From the NCBI RefSeq assembly GCF_008180865.1, contig NZ_VTEX01000001.1, positions 1,141,809 through 1,205,808 of the forward strand: a stretch of DNA of 64,000 nucleotides, given 5' to 3'. Positions 59,722 through 64,000 of the stretch are shown in pieces. Numbering within the stretch: the first letter of the stretch is position 1; each line of letters opens with the position of its first letter. The notes below the pieces were generated by a model, which saw nothing but the letters and a program-made list of their open reading frames with translations, did no database searches and was not told the DNA's origin. This DNA comes from Rossellomorea aquimaris (lineage in GTDB: Bacteria > Bacillota > Bacilli > Bacillales > Bacillaceae_B). A program made the translations under genes and the position numbers.

Positions 59722-59840
59722 GATGGTGAGGGGAACTGCTTCGCTTTCCGCGGACGTTCGGCCGAGCCTCCTCAGCTTCGCTTCCGGGGTCTCGGCACGT
59801 CCGTATTTCCGCAGGAGTCTACGCAGTTCCCCTCACCATC
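59722..59840. repeat. Palindromic repeat element 1 (REP-like)
   Basis: A GC-rich element bounded by an 18-bp perfect complementary pair: GATGGTGAGGGGAACTGC (59722-59739) and its exact complement at 59823-59840. The interior has CTTTCCGCGG, GAGCCTCCTC and CCGCAGGAGTCTACGC, typical of dispersed Bacillaceae repeats. It lies in the gene-free stretch 59576..60516. Confidence 0.75.
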
Positions 59841-60152
59841 TATAAGAAAATTTCGTGACAGAGCTTAATAATGACAAAAACAATTATCTAAATGAAACAG
59901 CCTTTCAAAAGATCTTTTTACGGCTTGGTGCTTCTTACATTAAACAAAAAGAAGGAATTTTTGATCCAGGAAAATAATTCAATGATCCACCAATATATAT
60001 GTCTACGATTTCTATAGGGGAATACCCCATCTTGTAGTGTTTTTGTACTCCTTTGTAGATAGTATGTTTTTGGGAACAAACTATCTAAATAGGAGCTTTT
60101 TTTGTTGTTTGTCTATCTATACCTATAGCCAGTAATAATGTAATATCACAGA

Positions 60153-60290
60153 GTGGATTGGAGCGGAAGGCACTTGACTCCTGCGGGTAATAGAGGAAAG
60201 GTCGAGACCCCACAGGGCAAGGCCCGAGGAGGATCGACTTCCTCCCCGCGGAAAGCAAGTGCCTGGAGCGGAAAGGAACGGTCAACATTT
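60153..60290. repeat. Palindromic repeat element 2 (REP-like, opposite orientation)
   Basis: Related to element 1 in reverse: ACTCCTGCGGG near the left and CCCCGCGGAAAGC near the right. Its arms are GGCACTTG (60169-60176) and CAAGTGCC (60256-60263), so arm sequence differs from element 1 but complementarity is kept. GAGCGGAA flanks both sides. Confidence 0.7.
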
Positions 60291-60384
60291 TGTTTACAAA
60301 TCACTTATCCAAAACAAATTTACGTTTTTGAAAGTTGCGCAAAACTCTGGGTGACAGCCAGAAGGAGCAGAATTACAAGTAGGC

Positions 60385-60430
60385 TCACCACCCGCCTCGC
60401 GGAAAGCGAACATCCTGTAGCGGAAACAAC
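60385..60430. repeat. Partial copy of the palindromic repeat
   Basis: CGCCTCGCGGAAAGCGAACATCC and the following TAGCGGAAA resemble the right end of element 2; the left half is absent. The rest of 59846..60516 contains a small hairpin (GATAGT...ACTATC near 60057-60085) and no gene I can support. Confidence 0.55.
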
Positions 60431-60516
60431 TATTACTTTCTTCTGTAAAATTGCCACAAAGTTTACTAAAAGATCCTAGATGAAAAAATACCACCTTATG
60501 ATTAAGAAAAGGATTC

Positions 60517-62076
60517 ATGGGAAGTCTAATCAATAAATTAAGGTTTAGGGTGTTGAATTCTGTGTTTAGACGTAGAGAAGTGAAGAAAGATATAGAAAAA
60601 GGGTCCCCCCATAGCTTTGATATAGATACATTTCATAAAGAAATACTTTCATTGGTAAGCAATAGTGAAGATTTGGTAGTCAGAATCATTACAAGAGGCG
60701 AACAGAAGCTTGCAGTAGTATATTTTGATGACTTAATTAATACAACATCTATGCAGGACAGCATCATCAGGCCTCTTGAGGAATCCACAGGTGACCTGAA
60801 TTATCAAATCATCCAGGATACGATCAATATTGCGAAACTTACACAGACGAATCAAATTAATGACGTTGTAGAGAACATCGTCAATGGGACGGCTTATATT
60901 TTTAAGCAAGGGGATACTCATGGGATATTAGCGGACGTTGCTGATAAAGGCACAAGGGGTTTGGAGAAAGCTGAAACGGAATCCCTGGTGTTTGGTCCTA
61001 AAATTTCTTTTACAGAATCGATTACAAAGAATTTAAATTTAATTCGATCTAATATCAACGATCCTAAACTATGCGTTGAAACCTTCATGATTGGGTCCAG
61101 AGCGAAGAAAAAAGTTCAAATGGTTTACATAAAAGACATTGCTGAGGAAGAGAACGTAAACACGTTTAGACAGCGCATTACGGAAATTGAAGTCGATAGT
61201 ATAGTGGATTCCACAGTACTTGCTCAGATGATTGAAGATAATTCATTTACATTCTTCCCGCAATTTATAACGACTGAGCTGCCTGACCGCTGCACCATCT
61301 CACTCTTGCATGGAAAGATCTGTTTACTTGTCGATCGCAGTCCTACAGCGATCATCGGACCATCTACGTTTATGAATTTCTTTGAATCGACGGAAGACAT
61401 ATATATGAGATGGAATATGGGGACGTTTTTAAGATTGATTCGCTTTGTGGCGATTTTTTTCTCGATCCTTTTGACACCTGCCTACGTGGCCGTCCTGACA
61501 TTTCATTATGAGGTCATTCCTTCTGCTCTTCTTGTTTCCCTGGGACAGTCAAGATCTAACGTCCCATTCCCTCCCGTGTTCGAGGCTATTTTATTGGAAT
61601 TCATCATCGAACTCCTGAGAGAAGCAGGAGCAAGATTACCAACAAAGGTTGGGCAAACCATGGGGATCGTAGGTGGTATCGTCATCGGTCAAGCATCAGT
61701 GCAAGCAGGATTTACCAGTAACATTTTGATTATTATCATCGCAATATCCGCCTTGGGTTCGTTCACTGCTCCTAGTTATGCAATCGGTACAGCCGTGAGG
61801 ATCATCCGCTTCCCGATCATCATCATGGCCGGGTTATACGGGGGGGTGGGAATCATGTTTTGCCTCTGTTTTATTCTCATTCATTTACTGAAAATAACAA
61901 CATTGGGCAGACCCTATCTATCACCCATTTACCCATTTAGGTTTGCAGACTTCAAATACAGTCTATTCCGCTTACCTTATCAGTATTTAGTCCAACGTCC
62001 CATCTCCAATCACCCCACAGATCAGGGCCGAATCCCTGAGAAAAAAGCAAAAGAGAAGAAAGACGTTGATGAGTAA
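60517..62076 (+). CDS. gerAA: GerA-type spore germination receptor, A subunit
   Basis: A 519-aa protein with a soluble N-terminal half (about 1-300) holding LVVRIITRGEQKLAVVYFDDLIN and SFTESITKNLNLIRSNINDP, and four to six membrane helices in the C-terminal half including RLPTKVGQTMGIVGGIVIGQ. These are GerAA/GerKA markers. It forms the germinant receptor with the B and C subunits in the spore inner membrane. AAAAGGA precedes the ATG. It starts the three-gene operon. Confidence 0.93.
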   Translation: MGSLINKLRFRVLNSVFRRREVKKDIEKGSPHSFDIDTFHKEILSLVSNSEDLVVRIITRGEQKLAVVYFDDLINTTSMQDSIIRPLEESTGDLNYQIIQDTINIAKLTQTNQINDVVENIVNGTAYIFKQGDTHGILADVADKGTRGLEKAETESLVFGPKISFTESITKNLNLIRSNINDPKLCVETFMIGSRAKKKVQMVYIKDIAEEENVNTFRQRITEIEVDSIVDSTVLAQMIEDNSFTFFPQFITTELPDRCTISLLHGKICLLVDRSPTAIIGPSTFMNFFESTEDIYMRWNMGTFLRLIRFVAIFFSILLTPAYVAVLTFHYEVIPSALLVSLGQSRSNVPFPPVFEAILLEFIIELLREAGARLPTKVGQTMGIVGGIVIGQASVQAGFTSNILIIIIAISALGSFTAPSYAIGTAVRIIRFPIIIMAGLYGGVGIMFCLCFILIHLLKITTLGRPYLSPIYPFRFADFKYSLFRLPYQYLVQRPISNHPTDQGRIPEKKAKEKKDVDE

Positions 62077-62088
62077 AGGATGAAATGT

Positions 62089-63201
62089 ATGGATATTAAT
62101 GTAAAGCCAAAGGAACGGTTAATGTTTAATGCCTTTTTGATAATGTTTATCTTACACACAGCCCAAACCGGAGTGGGGATTGCAGGGCTGCCCAGGATCA
62201 TTTACATGGAGGCAAACAGGGACGCATGGATTTCAATCCTTTTGGCTGGAACTCTTGTATCTTTTGTTCTTTTTATCATGGTAAAAATGCTTGAAACATA
62301 CGATAGTCCCGATCTGTACGGTATTCACTTGGACATTTATGGGAAATGGTTCAGCAAAGGATTTAACATCCTGTATATTGGATATTATCTCAGTGTCACT
62401 TACGTGATCTTAATGAACTATATTGAGATGGTCCAGGCGTGGATATTCCCTAAAATGCCAACATGGCTCTTGATGGGCTTATTGATTTTTTTAATGGTTT
62501 ATTGTGTATTGGGGGGAATCCGGGTAGTGGTCGGTATTGCTTTTTTAGGACTCATCCTCGCCTTCTGGTTAGTATTTATGATCTATACTCCAATTAAATA
62601 TATGGACTTCAATCACCTACAACCAGTCTTAACATCTTCCCCGAAGGAGATTATGATGGGGATTTACAAATCAAGCTTTACTCTCATTGGCTTTGAATTA
62701 ATATTATTTGTGTACCCTTACATAAAGGATAAGAAAAAAGCACTTAAATTTGGGCTGATCGGTGCAGGGTATTCATGTTTTCTCTTTACGGTTGTGACCG
62801 TTGTCAGTATCGGTTTTTTCTCTGAAGATGCCCTTTTAAAGACCATCTGGCCAGTCCTGTCCATGTTTAAGATATTGAGGATTCCAAACTTGGAGCGATT
62901 TGAATTTATTGCCGTTTCCTTCTGGATGCTGGTCATCCTCCCAAATATCTGTCTTTATTTCTGGGCAGCTTCAAGAGGAATGAAAAGAGTATTTAATGTA
63001 TCTCAAAAAAAATCCATTTACCTCTTCGCCATCCTGCTTTGGATATTATCCCTATGCGTGCAGGATCGTCTCACGATGAATACCATTACAGACAAGGTTG
63101 GGACGTCGAGTTTTATTCTTTCATTCATTTATCCCTGCTTCCTATTCATACTGGTTAAATTGAAATTCATCGCTAAGAAGGAAAAGGGTGTGAATGTATG
63201 A
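62089..63201 (+). CDS. gerAB: GerA-type spore germination receptor, B subunit
   Basis: A 370-aa polytopic protein of the amino-acid permease-like GerAB/KB family, with about ten helices. The start at ATG 62089 has AAAGGA eight bases upstream; an ATG three codons earlier overlaps that site. Typical segments: FLIMFILHTAQTGVGIAGLPRIIYMEANRDAW and LGGIRVVVGIAFLG. This subunit binds the germinant. The stop overlaps the gerAC start (ATGA). Confidence 0.92.
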   Translation: MDINVKPKERLMFNAFLIMFILHTAQTGVGIAGLPRIIYMEANRDAWISILLAGTLVSFVLFIMVKMLETYDSPDLYGIHLDIYGKWFSKGFNILYIGYYLSVTYVILMNYIEMVQAWIFPKMPTWLLMGLLIFLMVYCVLGGIRVVVGIAFLGLILAFWLVFMIYTPIKYMDFNHLQPVLTSSPKEIMMGIYKSSFTLIGFELILFVYPYIKDKKKALKFGLIGAGYSCFLFTVVTVVSIGFFSEDALLKTIWPVLSMFKILRIPNLERFEFIAVSFWMLVILPNICLYFWAASRGMKRVFNVSQKKSIYLFAILLWILSLCVQDRLTMNTITDKVGTSSFILSFIYPCFLFILVKLKFIAKKEKGVNV

Positions 63202-64000
63202 TTAGAACCACCATGCTCCTTCTGCTTTGTTTCTCTTCATGTTTCTTAAGCAGCTGCGTGGAGACAAGGTATTTAGAAAAGCTGGGATTGATTACAGCGG
63301 TTGGATATGATCAGGCTGATGACGAGAAAATAACCGGCACAATGGTCCTCTATCAGTTTAACCCAGCCATGCAGGATGTTGAAAAGGTACTTATAAGTAA
63401 GTCAAAGACGAGTAAAGGGATTCGTCTGTCACAGAATTTAGAGACCGATCATAAACTTGTTTCCGGTCAGTTAAGGATTACTGTATACGGAAGGGAGCTT
63501 GCGGAAAAAGGGATTTCTCACTTGGTTGATACGTTGGAACGGGATTCTTCCATTGGGAATATGGTGTACTTAACAATAGCTGATACGACTGCCGAAGAAA
63601 TCCTCAATTATCAAATGACGGAAAGACCATCGAACATGGGGACATACTTATATAACTTGGTCAGGCAAAATGTTGAATCGGAAACGCTTGTTTCTCCAAC
63701 GCTACAGGAATTCATCACCGATTACGGCAGTGTCGGCAAAGACCCGATCCTGCCATTGCTAAAGGCATCAGACGGGAAGGTTGGTGTGGATGGGTTCGCA
63801 TTGTTTACAAGGGATAAATTCATTAAAGAGATTAAAAAAGACAAGATTTTTTTTATTCGATCTCTTATGGAAGATTACAATGCCGGCAGTGTCGAAGTGG
63901 AACTACCATTGGAAAAGTTCGAACCTTACTTAACAAGTCCTCATCTTCGACAAGAAAAAGATAAGGTTTATATTATGATTGATAGTATAAAATCATCTCA
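63198..64000 (+). CDS. gerAC: GerA-type spore germination receptor, C subunit lipoprotein (cut by window end)
   Basis: The frame starts at ATG 63198, overlapping the gerAB stop, and runs to the window end without a stop (267 residues seen). A signal peptide with lipobox LSSC gives a lipidated Cys near residue 20. The body shows LEKLGLITAVGYDQAD and SGQLRITVYGRELAEKGI, both typical of GerAC. The rest of the gene and any operator lie outside. Confidence 0.92.
   Translation, partial: MIRTTMLLLLCFSSCFLSSCVETRYLEKLGLITAVGYDQADDEKITGTMVLYQFNPAMQDVEKVLISKSKTSKGIRLSQNLETDHKLVSGQLRITVYGRELAEKGISHLVDTLERDSSIGNMVYLTIADTTAEEILNYQMTERPSNMGTYLYNLVRQNVESETLVSPTLQEFITDYGSVGKDPILPLLKASDGKVGVDGFALFTRDKFIKEIKKDKIFFIRSLMEDYNAGSVEVELPLEKFEPYLTSPHLRQEKDKVYIMIDSIKSS

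Noticed and set aside
60153..60479. 108-codon plus-strand frame in the repeat region
   Set aside because: It lies inside the palindromic repeats, has an unnatural composition and no ribosome binding site.
1..64000. CRISPR arrays, insertion sequences, prophage, tRNA or rRNA genes
   Set aside because: I saw no regularly spaced direct repeats, no transposase or phage-like protein, and no tRNA/rRNA-like sequence while reading; a dedicated scan (tRNAscan-SE, CRISPR finder) was not possible.

Overview
The window looks like chromosome from a spore-forming, low-to-moderate GC Bacillaceae (Bacillus/Rossellomorea-like). Evidence: a gerA-type germination operon, a YhcN/YlaJ lipoprotein, a short Spo0M-like protein, YuzL- and YdjO-like small proteins, AGGAGG ribosome binding sites, frequent TTG/GTG starts and a C30-carotenoid gene group. 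I see no phage, insertion sequence, CRISPR array, rRNA or tRNA gene. Species-level placement is inference.

Layout. (1) 0.3-10.6 kb: two minus-strand reactive-sulfur clusters (rhodanese, rhodanese-metallo-beta-lactamase persulfide dioxygenase, TusA, DsrE, TauE/SafE) under a CstR-type persulfide sensor. CstR-like operators lie at four or five promoters. A two-component system and a DUF1002 protein sit between the clusters. (2) 10.7-16.3 kb: an M24 peptidase, then CstA + a small RCC-tailed protein + an ArsA-type ATPase, a Spo0M-like and a YckD-like protein. (3) 16.3-26.4 kb: threonine aldolase, an HTH-TPR (RRNPP) regulator followed directly by a 38-aa exported pro-peptide, an M29 aminopeptidase, an alpha/beta hydrolase, an rRNA methyltransferase, a HAD phosphatase, and a cNMP/CBS/DUF294 protein with an exonuclease. 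(4) 26.4-31.3 kb: proA, proB, proC and an LCP-family enzyme. (5) 31.4-39.4 kb: a ten-gene B12 salvage operon behind a cobalamin riboswitch with its terminator. It encodes cobinamide/B12 import, CbiZ remodelling, nucleotide loop assembly, adenosylation, and alpha-ribazole import and kinase (CblT/CblS). (6) 39.6-43.7 kb: msrA and carotenoid genes crtP/crtQ/crtO. (7) 43.9-50.7 kb: an MFS pump behind a 17-codon leader peptide with mutually exclusive hairpins, cvfB, a purine-riboswitch-controlled NCS2 permease, an Fsr-like MFS, a spore lipoprotein and a ZIP transporter. (8) 50.8-59.6 kb: a MutS2 paralogue without Smr, a structured non-coding RNA (6S-like candidate), DUF4395, ferritin-like, DUF1232, ABC-F, RecQ and several small proteins. 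(9) 59.7-60.5 kb: palindromic repeats with complementary arms. (10) 60.5-64 kb: a gerA-type operon cut by the window end.

The most unusual readings are the RRNPP receptor/pro-peptide pair, the leader-peptide attenuator upstream of the MFS pump, the CstA/RCC/ArsA gene set, the ncRNA at about 52.9-53.1 kb, and the shared promoter-operator design of the persulfide genes. All calls come from reading the sequence; no database search was run.
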